Of a DNA stretch of 64,000 nt, positions 43,001 through 55,000 are shown in pieces; within the stretch, counting starts at the first letter, position 1, and every line of letters begins with the position of its first letter. A program made the translations under genes and the position numbers. The stretch is taken from assembly GCA_017506865.1 (NCBI GenBank), contig JAFCMP010000131.1, positions 124,001 to 188,000 on the forward strand. Direction: 5' to 3'. A model generated the notes under the pieces. That model was not told the origin of the DNA and ran no database searches. It worked only from the letters and a program-made list of their open reading frames with translations. Origin of the DNA: Tribonema minus. Lineage: Eukaryota; Sar; Xanthophyceae; Tribonematales; Tribonemataceae.

Positions 43001-46000
43001 TGCGACCAGGGCCGTATGTAGGGGGGAACGCCCATTTGCATGGCGAGACGGGTACATTGCCAGCGTGAGTGCTCGTGCGCGCTTCTCTGGCCCTGGAAGG
43101 GTGGTCCTAGGCCCTGCTTTTACGGTTTCACTCACGTTGCGACCGGGGCTGTTCCTAACGCTGATTCATGGATTCATGGCATGAGCGATTCGTCGCCAAC
43201 GTGAAGCGCTCGTGATTCATTTACTGATTTCATTTACACATTGGTGCTCTCAAAAAGTAATGCAGTGCCCATTTACTGAACCGTTCTGTTGCTTGCACAG
43301 GAGGCATGTCACTGCTGTCCTCTGAAGGGCGCTGTCAAGGGTACGCTTTGCCGGTCATGCTGCGCGCGCTGATAAACTGCACGGAGCGCGCAAGCCCCGG
43401 AATGCATACTTCGAGCATCTCGCCGACATTCACTGCGCACAGGCCTTGCCGCGCCCTGTCACACATGGTTAACCCGCAAGGCCTACTCTCGCACTCCATG
43501 AAGCTTGTTTCAGGGTTAGGGTTAGGGTTAGGGTCAGGGTTAGCTGACACGCGGTGGAGACCGCCCTTGCCGTGCTAAAACTCGCGCTGCTTGCTTGCAG
43601 ACCGGCTTCCGCCACGGCTCATGTAGCGTGGCAGGCGAGCCTTGCGCCAAACAGCCGCTGCCGCCGCTGCCTCACGCTGCTTGATGGGGATCATGACGTG
43701 CTCCTAGCGTCCTCCTAACGTTCACAACGCCGCCGCCGCGATATTGCCGCTGCTGCGTGCAGATTTCGGCCATGCGCCACCAGGAGGACCACATGGACGT
43801 CACCTTCTTCGTGGGCGAGGTGAGTCGCCAGCGCTCAGCGCGATGTTTGTTGAGTCATCAGTGCTCAGATAGTACTTGCGAAGTATGTGAGTCATCAGTG
43901 CTTAAAAAATGTGAACTCGTCAGAGCTCAGCGATGTTGAGTCATCAGCGCTCAGTATCAAGTCATCAGCGCTCAGCAAGTCAAGTCACCAGCGCTCAGCA
44001 ATTTTTGTCATCAGTGCTCAGCGATTTGGAGTCATCAGTGCTCAGCAATTTTCATCATCAGCGCTCAGTGCTCAGCAATGTAAGTAGTCAAGAGTCTCAG
44101 CGATCAAGTCATCAACGCTCAGCGATGTCATCATCAGTGCTCAGTGATATAAGTCATCAGTGCTCAGCGGTGTGAGTCATCAGCGCATCAGCAATGTCAA
44201 CTCATCAGCGCTCAGCGATGTCAAGTCATCAGCGCTCAGCGACGTGCAGGTCATCTCAGCGCGCTCAGCAAAATCAGTCCCCAACTATCAGCACTCTTAG
44301 CTGCGCGTCATCGGTACGGGCGACGCTCCGCTTGCGGTTGACGCTCCACGCGCTCATCACTGTCGCACCGCTGCCCCCGCGGCTCAGGGTTTCGGTCAGC
44401 GCTGCGCTTAGGGTCGTCGGGCGCGTGATTGAGGTCCATGCGCGTGTGTGCGCCCGCGTCGTCTTCGCAGGTTTCGCGTGTTGAGTACTTCAAAAACACA
44501 TATCAAAACAAGCCGCCCAGCCGTAGCACCTCAACAAGCCGCCCAGCCGTAGCACCTCTGATGATAGTCCCCACCCCCCCCCCTCCCAGCCCTGTCTCAC
44601 TGAATAGATCGTACAAACGCAGGCTCTACTAAGCTAAGACTTTTGTTCAGGTTCACCAAAAGCAAATTTGCAATCGAGCTTCTTTTCCTGCTCTAGCAAG
44701 TTCACTTTCATATTGCGCAATCAGTTCATTTGATTGAGATACAAAACTGGAAGCATTTGCTTCAGTTAATTCAATTGAGAAAAAAATGCTTTAAAAAGCA
44801 TTTGCTAAATTTCTGCGTCATTCCCGCAGGCGCGGACGGAGGTGAAGGCCCACAAGTTCATCCTGGTGTCGCGCGTGGACTACTTCACGAACATGTTTGG
44901 CGGGTCGATGCGCGAGGCGATCACGGGCGAGGTCAACATGGAGCACCACGAGCCCCCTACCGTGCGCCTCATGCTCGAGTACCTGTACACCAACAGCATC
45001 AAGGACCTGTACAAGTGAGCCCTCCCGCAGTTGGCTCGGCGGTCAGTGACCGTTTGACAGTGTAGATGGCGCATAGGTCACACGTTTGACACAGCACATG
45101 TGCACACGAGCTGCATGTTTTGTTTTTCATAGGGTTTCCGCCCCTCCAGCGGAAGTGAATAAAGAACAAGTGAGCTCCCCCCCCCCCTCCCCCGACCCAC
45201 TTCATGACCTGTTTCCAACGCCTCGTGAGCTGCCCCCCCCCCCCCGACCCACCCTTATGTGACCTGTTGCCAGCATCTTGTGTGTGGCCGAGGGGCACGC
45301 CATGGCTTCTTGCCCAGCGGCTTGTGTGCTGTTGAGGGGTTAAAACCAGGAGCATCAAGGGCCGTAAGAGTACCTGTACGCCGACAGCATTAAGGCCCTG
45401 TACAAGCGAGCTGCCTTGCTGCGCCCCGCCCGACCCACCTCATGACACTTAGTGGCGCTTTTGCCAGCGACTCGTGTGTCGTTGAGGGGTTGGCATGCGA
45501 GTGCGTACGCCAACCAACAGCATGAACGAGCGATGGCGCTGGCCCCGCCCGCCATACCATGTTGGCGATCCATACATTGAAGTACTGAAGTGCGACGTCG
45601 ACAAGGCGTGCTGTGCGGGCACACCAGCAGCATCATGGAGATGTACACATTGCTCGTATAAAGTGCTCTGATGCCCCCCGCCGCACGCAAGCCGCAGTGT
45701 TTGTAGGTTGTGTACAGCGGAGGGATGACAGGTTCAAGAGCCTGGGTAACGTGCGCACCAAAAGCGTTGACAACCTGCTGAAGTGAGTGAGTGCCGCAGT
45801 TAACGATCATAGTGCCTCCTCCCCCCCATCCCTCCCCCCTACCTCCCGCCCCCCCCCCTCGGCGCAGGTGCACGGCGGACCACGTGGCAGCGCTCCTGTC
45901 CCTGGCGGACGAGTACCAGATGGCCGACATGAAGAGGGTCGTGGAGACGGTCGCCAAGGGCATGGTGACCGCGGCCAACGTGGCGCGCCTCATCTCGGCG

Positions 46001-47228
46001 TCCACGGAGTTCCACGCCGACGACCTGCACCGCACGTGCATGACGTTCGTGCAGAAGAACCTCAGCACGTGCTCGCGCACGCTGGTGCGTTCTCTCGTAC
46101 ACATGAGCATCGCGCATACTCGTAAGAAATGTGTCTTTGGATATGGTATGTAGGTTAGAAAGGGCCATGTGGCGTAGCTCATTGCGGGTTCCACAGAGTT
46201 CCATGCGGACGACCTGCATCGCACTTGCATTACGTTCGTGCAGAAGAACCTCAGCACGTGCTCGCGCACGCTGGTGCGTTCTCTCGTACACATGAGCATC
46301 GCGCATGCTTGCACGTATACGTGACGGTTTTCGAATCTGACATACATGAGTGTATTCAGGTTAGAAAAGGGCAATGTGGCATGCCTCATCTAGGCGCGTG
46401 CATGGAATTTGTGCAGAAGAACCTCAGCACGTGCTCGCGCACGCAGGTGCGCGCGCGGCTCTTATTCTCGACAGCACTGTGTATACTTGTATGTATTGTC
46501 TTCTGTTACAACAAACGGCAGTTGCATGCTGATTTCCGTTTGCACGCTTGAGAGTTACGGCAGTTACACTTGTCGGCAGACAACCACTTCTAGCAGCACA
46601 TGACTGGAGTCGGTCTCTTGTTGCATTGATCATCTTGACGTCTACCTCTGTCGGTGTGGAGGAACAGGCTAGTGAGCAGCAGCTGTACGTAGCAACATCT
46701 TCAATTCAACATGCATGGTGCATGTAGTTAGAAAAGGGCGATGTGGACCTCAGCACGTGCTCGCGCACGCAGGTGCGTGCATCTGCCCTTGTTAGCGTTC
46801 ACCGTTTTGAGGTGGTGGCTGTAGTAATTTTTTACCTTGAAGCTCGTAGCTTTTGTCGCTTTTGCCATGTATATACGTTAACCATGTTGCCCTCATCCGC
46901 CGCACAGCGTATCTCAGACTGGCAGCTTTCCTCCTCCAGCTGCAGCATCAAGCCTCTGAAGCCACATCTGCAAATTGCCGCACCAGCATTCTCCCCCCCC
47001 TTCCCCAACTGCAGTCTTCAGTGCCACCTCTCTTGCTCACGGCCTACTCCCCCCCCCCTCGCCCCCCCCCCCCATCTCCCCTCCTCTCAGGAGTTCGGCA
47101 GCGAAGTCAAGGCCGCCCCGGAGCTCGCCCTGAACATCATGCAGCACATAAGCGGAATGATCCCGGAGTCCGGCCCCACGAACCCCAAGAAGCGCCGCCG
47201 CGCCGACAACGAGGTGGTCGACCCCTGA
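40086..47228 (+). CDS. SUMO-like domain fused to BTB/POZ domain, nuclear
   Basis: Seven exons: 40086-40178, 40941-41126, 42151-42282, 43763-43819, 44830-45014, 45868-46084, 47091-47228; 335 aa, all phases agree. Residues 1-18 are Asn/Gly-rich. Residues 20-112 follow a SUMO/Rad60-like beta-grasp: IEFIVK, then SLFRHYAKIHGLKKEDLTYF (helix and following strand) and DTPESVYLQARDEIIVKRRR, the counterpart of the SUMO pattern ending in DxIEV. There is no C-terminal Gly-Gly, so it is not a conjugated modifier. Residues 138-220 are a BTB domain (MDVTFFVGE, VKAHKFILVSRVDYFTNMFG, EPPTVRLMLEYLYTNSI), followed by a BACK-like helical region (LLSLADEYQMADMKRVVE) and a nuclear signal PKKRRRAD. BTB proteins often act as Cullin-3 adaptors; a link to SUMO-type recognition is inference. 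Confidence 0.85.
40797..40850 (+). repeat. Acceptor-junction copy before SUMO-BTB exon 2
   Basis: AAGGCAGCGGAGGACCTGA at 40799-40817 copies the exon 2 start at 40941, with shared following GGGCAAGG/AGCAAAGG and flank. Confidence 0.7.
41540..41985 (+). repeat. Acceptor-junction array before SUMO-BTB exon 3
   Basis: GAGCGCCGGTCACGCGCCGC and GTCGCAGGACACCC (about 41938-41976) copy the exon 3 acceptor at 42150. Weaker copies occur near 41800-41835 and 41550-41585, each next to CCATGGCCTTGC and CTCAA..CTGTAAAG flank. Confidence 0.78.
42320..43210 (+). repeat. Donor-junction array after SUMO-BTB exon 3
   Basis: The exon 3 end and donor (CAAGGACCGATACATCGCCA then ACGTGAGT) recur about seven times, near 42326, 42380, 42556, 42716, 42885, 43050 and 43190. 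Several copies carry GAGGACG/GGCGAGG exon sequence before and CGCGCTTCGCTGGTCTTTC, CCCGCTTTCACGCTTTCGTT flank after. Spacing is 50-180 nt. Confidence 0.88.
43510..43545 (+). repeat. Interstitial telomere-like tract
   Basis: Four to five units of GGGTTA (one GGGTCA). Shorter or more degenerate tracts are at about 3894, 6535, 16562, 18302, 22973, 24417, 26370, 26993, 27255 and 27545; nearly all lie in introns or repeat units. Confidence 0.85.
43822..44290 (+). repeat. Minisatellite of the donor-proximal sequence after SUMO-BTB exon 4
   Basis: About 18 units of GTCATCAGCGCTCAGCGATG with variations, roughly 20-30 nt each. The first unit is the intron's own start (GAGTCGCCAGCGCTCAGCG), so the array has grown from immediately behind the donor. 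Confidence 0.88.
45350..45420 (+). repeat. Donor-junction copy after SUMO-BTB exon 5
   Basis: GAGTACCTGTACGCCGACAG then CATTAAGGCCCTGTACAAGC copies the exon 5 end (EYLYTNSIKDLYK). The splice GT has become GC (AAGCGAGC). Further weak copies may exist near 45500 and 45630. Confidence 0.75.
46160..46785 (+). repeat. Donor-junction array after SUMO-BTB exon 6
   Basis: The exon 6 end recurs at about 46160-46312 (some 150 nt, including GAACCTCAGCACGTGCTCGC, the donor and 35 nt of intron), 46395-46455 and 46745-46780. Each unit is introduced by GTTAGAAAAGGGC.ATGTGG. Confidence 0.9.
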
Positions 47229-49067
47229 TCAGCGCTGCATTACTGCAATTGCGCGGCGCCGGTGGACCAGCGGGGGCAGACCCCCCCCACACCGCGCGCC
47301 ACGCGCTATCAGCCCCCCCGTCCGACACCATCTCCGAGTCATCACGCCCCCTCTGTCCCCTCCCGAGAAGCGGCCGAGGCCCGCCCCCCGTGTGCGCGGG
47401 CCGTCGCCGCCGCAGGCACTGTATACAGGGACCGAGAAAAGAGCGCGGCCGTTGTGTCAGTGCTCGTCCCCTTGCGGGGCCCGCGCGCCACGGCTCGTCC
47501 AAAGAATGCGAGGAAGCTTCCTATCGCGCCGCGCAGCCGTCCGAGTGCGAGCTTCCCGTCGCGCCGCGCCGCCGTGCGCGTTTGTTGTCATATGCATGTG
47601 GAATGTTGGAACCAGTAGCTTTTGAGAGCGGATGAGTGAGCTTGGAGAGGGGGGGGCTTTACGGGGCTTTAATCGGCGAGCCGGGGGTTCAAGTATTGTT
47701 GCGTGGGCAGCAGGCAAGGCCCGGGGGCCGGTCATGCAAGCCTGCGTGCATGCAGCCCGCAGGCGCAACCCTATCGACGCTGCTGCCAGCAACCTGTTAT
47801 ACAAGGGCGGTGGTGTGATACGGGCGCTTGGGGGCTGGGGGGGGGCGAGGTGTGTGTGCATTGTGTGCAGAGTTGACGTAACAGCAAGGCTGGCGGTGCG
47901 GCGTGCGAACGACACGAGCAGCGGAAGAAGGCAGAGAGATGCTGGCTCCAGTCTAAGACTTTGGTGTACTGCACAATGGACCAATAGCAGTCTAGAGCTC
48001 AGGCAGCGTCTTGGTGTGGGTCGTTGTTGCTTGTGTTTGTGCAAACTTAAGCTGCTTGCTCGCAACTGCAGCTGCCTGCAAGGAATGCTGCCAACATGTA
48101 CACTCATTGTTGGCCAATATGATGTAGTACACTTAGTGTCGCTGCCGGTCGCTGGTGGTTGTTGGTTCTCCGTCACGGTGGCTTACGGCCTGATTGGGAG
48201 TTGTCTTGTGCCTCTCAGCCTGAGTGTGCTGATGCTTGCGTGACATCTGATCCAGCAGTCATGTGGTCTGCATTGGGTGACAGTGAGCTTTCTTGTCAAA
48301 TCACTCATCACAGCGCTTTACTTCCTCCGCCATTAGACTTTGTGAACCAATCTGCAAGTTTTGAATCCTGCTCAGCTGAGGCTCCTGCGCACTGCAGTCG
48401 CTGCCACAGTGAGCAGTTACAGCTTAATAAGCACAGACGGCCTCGTACATATCACTGATATCAGGTGATGTTGTGTGCAAAAAATTCAAAACAACAAAAA
48501 CCCAAGGGCACCTGCAGTGCGCAGACTCAGTCTGCCAGACTGGCATCTATGCAGTGCCGGCGCATCTAATGCAGGCCCTACATATATATATGCCGGTGTA
48601 GCTGAGCAGCATTTATCGCGCCCACAATGTTATGATTCATTCTTGCATTGCAGCAGGGCAGTGAATTGTATTTGCTGCTGGTGCAGCTTGGTGTTCCCTA
48701 TAGTTGTCATGTTTCCAGGGCCTTAATGCAAGTCATTGCGCACGTTGCATGCGAGTACTATAAATACAAGTCCATACGTACTATGTGCACATCTGCAGAG
48801 CATGAAAGGGTTCCAGTGGCTTACAGAACGCATGTGCAGATGGCATGCAAATGCCACTAGGCCATGGAATGTCACTAAGCTAGTAGTATACAACGTAACA
48901 GCATCTCATAAATTTTTATCTCGTGAACATATCGCAAAGTTGATTCATGAAGTTCATATGATCATCGCTTCGCTTCAATCAGTGAAGGTTGAAGTTTGTG
49001 ATTTGTGAAAGGTTGTGAAATCAGTCCCCATGCAATTCAGGAGAGCTCTAGAGCAGCTGCATGGCCG
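47229..49067. other. Intergenic; no gene recognised
   Basis: A 203-codon frame at 47632-48243 ends in a hydrophobic stretch, but no family or splice support was found. At about 48757-48780 a 22-nt block, TATAAATACAAGTCCATACG followed by TA, equals the LINE tail at 61844, without any neighbouring LINE sequence. Confidence 0.4.
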
Positions 49068-52000
49068 ATGAAGGTGCCGAACCTATCCCCCTCAGGCTGG
49101 CTCGCGCAGCTGCGAATGGACCTTGGGCAACGCATTTGGTCGCTGCTTCTACTTGTGGCCATCATCTCCGGAAGCTTCGTCATTTTCTTCCCACGGCAAC
49201 AGTCCCACAGCGATCTGCCGTCGGCTAGTTCGAGCAAACACGAGCTGTATGTAGAGCCTGGTTTTGCAAAAGAATCTCTCCAGCTTCAGCTCCATCAATC
49301 ACAGCAGGCTGCTGCACCTGAGCCCTCAGGCTTCCTTGAGGAGCTCAGCTGCGGTCCGGGGCATTGGCAGCAGGACTATGCTGATTTTCATCGCAGGACC
49401 GTCTCAGGCCAGCTGCCGCCTCGTTTCCTTGTCTCCGTTCCCCTTCGCCAGGGTCTGGCTGATCACTTGATCGGCGCCGTCAGTCAATTTTACCTCGCGG
49501 TCCTGTCTCGGCGTGCGTTCCAATTCTCCAACGTCGCCAGCACCGGGCACCACATCAAGCTGCAGCAAGCCTTCGATGCCCCCTCAATCAACTGGACCCG
49601 ACACATTGACGATGATCCGTCTCTCACACAGCACCTGGAAGAAGATTACAAGGTGAGACACCTTCACAGTGTCAGATACTATCGAGTTCAACTTGTCTTG
49701 TTACAGTCTGAGAGCTGCCCAGAGAGCCTCTGAGACCCGTTCTGCACTCACTGACAGTCAGGCTGTGTGACAGCTATTTTGCGCCGTGAAATCCTGAGTC
49801 CAAGCGCAAATTTTAAATTGCGTCCTGTACAGCGCCCTAGTCTCACGTAGTACATGGCCAACGCGACGTCACTCGCAGCGCTCAGGTACAGCCCTTCAGC
49901 AAATTGCTGGGGCGCAGGCACTGCCAGCAGCTGCTGCTGCAGCTCAGTATCTAGTACTGTAGTAGTCATGGCGCAGCGCAGCCACTCAGAGTTGCCATGC
50001 CTCGGCGTGGTGGGTGACCTATGGCCAGTGACCCTCGTCCAGCTGCGCGCGACCTGCCAGTGATTGGCTGATTTCCGATTCATTCACTTCAAGTTGATTC
50101 TTCTTCACGGCCCGTCAAAGGGCGCTGTGAGTCCATCTACGATATGCCACAATATTCACGCGTTTCTCATCCATATTCATGCAATGAACACCAGCGCGGA
50201 ATGGCTCTGAGTAAAAAAAAAAATCAAATGCCCATTATGATCATCATTATGATAGTGTTTTTTGGGTCAATAATGCTATGTCATACTGAGTCTTCCAGTG
50301 ATTATGTTTGAAGTTGATAAAACCATGATGGTGACTGAGCTCATATTATTAAGCTCAAATAGTCACTATCCGTGACCGTAGTGCAAATTATTTCACTTTT
50401 AACAGTCATGCTGATTTTATTGTGAATCATTGCATTAAATTAGCACATTCATTATGCCGGGAAACATCCTGATGACGTCAACACGTTGTATGATTCGTAG
50501 TGCAACACGAATCCACTCTGGTAAATGTCATCAATGACACTTCTCGAAACTGTGAACGAGCAAGCTGCTTTGAAAGCTATCGCACTTCTGAATCAGAAAT
50601 ATAAGAATAAGGAGGCAAGACTTAGTGACCCGGAAAGGGACAGCGCCCTTTAATTGAGTGTTCAAAAAAAAAGACTAAATTTGTAACTTACAGTTACGCC
50701 AAGCCCCTTTCATTATAAAGCGCGCTCAGAGACATCGCCAACTGAGTCACCGCAGCGCAATTTAGTTTACTTGCTGAATAAGTGCATTAGCTTGATTAAT
50801 TTCTAACATTATAATAATACTATGTTTAGTCAATGTAGCTGTAAGTGATTGCTGCCTTCAAATTGTGCGTTTACTAACCATTCGGTACCAGATAGTGTGA
50901 TAGTAGTCACTGATGGCATGGTGCTGGTCCTGGACATCATTAACATATTATGAGTTGATTACAAAGTTGTGTGCGCCAGGGCCTGCTTGTTTCTGTATGG
51001 CTATGACAGCTGGTCAGACTCTCGGAAGTTTGGGCAACGTACTTGGGACGGAGGAAGTATCGGAAGGTGTCACACCCAACATGCTGCAGCCCTAAGGTTA
51101 AAGTTTATTAACATTTATTAATTTTTTTCTTTTGTTTAAATCATTCACTACCGCAGCGGGTGCCTGGCTTAGAACTTGCGCTACTGATATTTCTTCCTGG
51201 CCGCCAGAGGCCCGGCCTTCTAAAACTCCTGTCAGCAGTCATTTTGTGTCGGGGCCCCTTTGGAAGACGCTTCTTCTTCTCACTTATTCAATGACTCTGA
51301 CCTGCACCACAATCATTCAATATTTTAGAGACTTGGGATACCTACCACCATAGTAGCAGACTTGTGGTGACTGTCACACGGTGACACTCAATCTGTCAGC
51401 TGGACTTCTGAGTCAGCGTAACACTTAGTCTAGTACTACCGGTACTATGTAGAGTATTGCTACATAGTAGTATCACAAACATTATGCTGTCAGCTGCAGT
51501 GCGCCAATCGTTGACTTCAGAATTGCAAATATCGAACTGAATGAACTCAAAGAATTTCGAAGTACAAATGCAGTTCAGCATTGAATTTGTCAATAATCTT
51601 TGGCGCATACCGGGGTGACTCAGCTCAGAGGCATGTTTTGCGACACATCAAGGTGCCGACATTGCATCATCTACAAGGTTGCCGCCCAGCATATATAAAA
51701 ATCCATATACTGCGTACTACAGTATAGTATCACGTATGTAAATTACGTCTGTATAATCTATACTGCGTATGCCAGCGTATATTGATTGGCCAAATTCTGA
51801 AGACAAGCTCCGATTGAATTTCGCTCAACAGTGTCAATCTTCAAGAGTCCAACACTCCCGTCACATTCTACTAGTGCAAGCATGCCTGGCAATTTGCAGC
51901 ATTGCCCCAACTTTGATGCCATACAAAACAACCGTTGACCAGCATCCACTGGCATTATGCACTCGCGCATCCAGTGTATGCGCCATGAGCTCCAGATTTC

Positions 52001-55000
52001 AACACGATCATCATGCTAGACTTGTTTTTATGAATATATACTGCACAAACAGTGGTGCTGCACATGATGTCATGGCATAGCAGTTGCCAATCCAAACGGT
52101 AAGACTCACTGACAGGTGCATCACACCCAGTCACCAAACCAAGAGAGTGTGTGTCAGTCCATGCAATGCAGTGCATGCTCAACATACTTGGTCCATCTGT
52201 ACAGGAATGTTTACCAAGCACCATGTGCGACCTCAGAAGCTAATCCCTGCAAAATGACTGTGATGTTTACAAAGTCAGCCATACAGTACTGTGCGAATAA
52301 ACAAAGTTCAAGTTTGATTTTTCTGCCAATATTCAACATCGGAAGTTGGAAGTTCTGATTTTCAATACACGCTTTGGATTATAATGCCTGTTTCGCCGCC
52401 TAGGCGTGTTTCCGTGAAGCGGAAGCAGCGCAGAGTTGCTGCCGCACGCTCCTGCGCTACACGAAGCATTTGAAGGGCAGGTACATCTTGATGACTCAAC
52501 AGGTGCACGTTCTAGTCAGTGAGAAATACTCACTTGCCCATTCAATCAGCTGCAGTCGTGACCTCCCAGCACAAGCCTGGCTTGCTGTTCAACAGCTGCC
52601 TCCTTGACTCATGGTATGCGTAGTGAGTGTAAGGCTACGGTCATCATCAGCTATGCGAAGCCTCTGCAGCTATGGTGGTGTGTGGGTGTGTGTGCTGTGG
52701 TCGTGCACAGCGAAATCCATATAACGGTATATATAACGTATATATTCATATCACTTATATACTTTTATACGTTGTACGCTGCCGTCAACCCTATCATTTA
52801 ATGTGTTGCAGTTTTTTGCAAACGCAAAATAAATGCAAATGCAAAAATAAATGAATCTAAATATTTTAAGTATTATGTATGATAATGATTCATAGCCATG
52901 TCGGATACATACAGTCACTCAGTCACTGTGACTCATGGTCAAGTGCTTGGCGAAATGATTGCAAAATTTCGTGTACATGTACGAGATACCAAACAGCAAA
53001 GGGAGTACTAGCAATATCATAGGGTCATCATTATTCTTACTCAGTCTGTTGTTGTACAAATTTCATATAGAGCACACCATATACATATATATTATAGTAG
53101 CACTGTAACAATGTAGTACTGTCACAGCTACAGTAACTATGATGTTGTTGCTTATCAACTGTAACAGCCTGAGCTGACGACCTTGTTTTGCTGAATTCGA
53201 CATTGCAGCTGCCAAGGGTTTTTCCAGATGGTGTCAACACCACCAAGTATCACAGCTTGTTCTGGACCAGTGGCGGTGTCTCTTCTGCAACCAGATTCAG
53301 GGAGGAAGAGGCACACGACTCGGAGAATTTGAAGCAGGGTCTCTATTTTACTGGCTATGACCTGAACGACATTCCTGAGGGGCACACTGATGCGGAGACC
53401 GTATTTGTTGCGTCAAACCGCGGTCATACATTGCAGCTGTTTCGCAATCGCCATCACAGACAGGCAAGTGCTGTACCCTTACAGCTGTTGCAGTAGGCTA
53501 TGATAGCTACATGCATAGTATCAGATTGCTACTAGTACTTGTTGTAAAGCCTGAAAACAAGTTGGTCAGCGAGTGCATTTTAAGTAGTCGGCAAAGTCGG
53601 GATTGAATGCACGATGACACAATGTCATGTACTCCAGAAACACCACTTAGAATGTATACATTTGTTATTTGCGCATAGGGAGTATCATGGAGTTCATCTT
53701 GGTAATGCCGGTCGGCAGCCACCATATTCAAGATACGTGTAGTCACTCACGACAGTCACTGTGGATTGGATCAATGTCATTAATCCTTGATTTTATTAAA
53801 GATAAAAGCGCAGCACTCCACTGACATGATGATTGCATGGCATTTACAGTAAGAGCTGAGCAACTTCATCAATTGCGAGTTGAAGTACCTTCAGGTAGGA
53901 GGCAGGAAAGAGTCATTCGGTGTTGAGGTAACGTTCCTGATAGAATTTGAAGTTACTGTATAAAATAATGAGCGAATTTGAGTGCACTCAATGACATGAT
54001 GCCCCTAGCCAGCTACGCGGATGTCTGTTGCACGGTCGTGCCTCTTGCAGAATTTATTCACGTAGTACGAGCCTAAGGTCGGGCCACGCAGCAGCAGTGC
54101 AACACATGTTACTCTAACAAGTCTCCAGAAACTATAGGACCTGGTCTTGATGTTCTGTTCCAATTGCAAGATTTGTTGCCACCACACAGCATGCGCACTT
54201 TTAAAGGGCCCAACCCAGCTACTTGAACTTGAATGTGTGGTACGGCAATCTCGGGAATTGAACCCGTCCGATTGCTGCTGGTATTCACTAGTGGCAAGGC
54301 GCAATTGCTTAAGACAGGCTGCAACTGCTGCAACATGGTTCACTCCGAGAACCTTTATGGGACCGTTCAGCTGAGTGAGAACCTCAAATGGAAGTTGTAT
54401 ATTATGTCCTGGACCGCATGGGCTGGGCGCACGATAAATCGGGCAATAACTAAATCTACGGAGGGGCCGGCGGTTCGGCGCTGGCCGGCGAGGGCCGCGG
54501 CACTTGCAACAGTGCGATGCGGCGGTAAGCGCTGACGTCGCCATCAGGGGCAATGACTGCGTTCCAGTTGACGATCACGACACGTGTGAGCGCACGCTGT
54601 AGCGCGAGGGAGGTGCGGCGGCGCCAGAAGGCAACGCGCTGCGCGAGATTGTAGCTGCCCTGCGAGCTCTGCTCGGCGAGTGCGTGTAGCAGCGCTTGGG
54701 TGTCGCGTGACATAGCACCGAAGTGGTCAAAGGCTGCGGAAAATAGGGTGTGTGTAGTGGGGTCCAGGGCCCCTGAGACTAGTAGCAGGATCCGCTCCGC
54801 CCATCCGCGACCCTGAAACCCAAAAAGCAACCGAGCACTTATGCTATAGTGAGGTCAGTCAAGACCCTCAAACTGTTGAAGTTAGATAATAGTAGGTTGT
54901 TGGCCTCACTCAGACGCACCAGAAGAGCTCTTGGTTGTTGAAGTTGAGATGGGTGGAGCCGTGCTATTGCACGTTGAGCAGTGACATGACAGTTGAAGTT

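Noticed and set aside
43510..43545. True chromosome end
   Set aside because: Tracts are short, degenerate, scattered and embedded in introns between genes; these are interstitial telomere-like repeats.
43822..44290. CRISPR-like look of regularly spaced direct repeats
   Set aside because: Units vary in length, spacers are not unique, there are no cas genes, and the setting is a eukaryotic intron.
47632..48243. 203-codon frame with hydrophobic C-terminus
   Set aside because: No homology recognised, no intron or promoter context, and the N-terminal part follows GC-rich simple sequence; kept only as an intergenic note.
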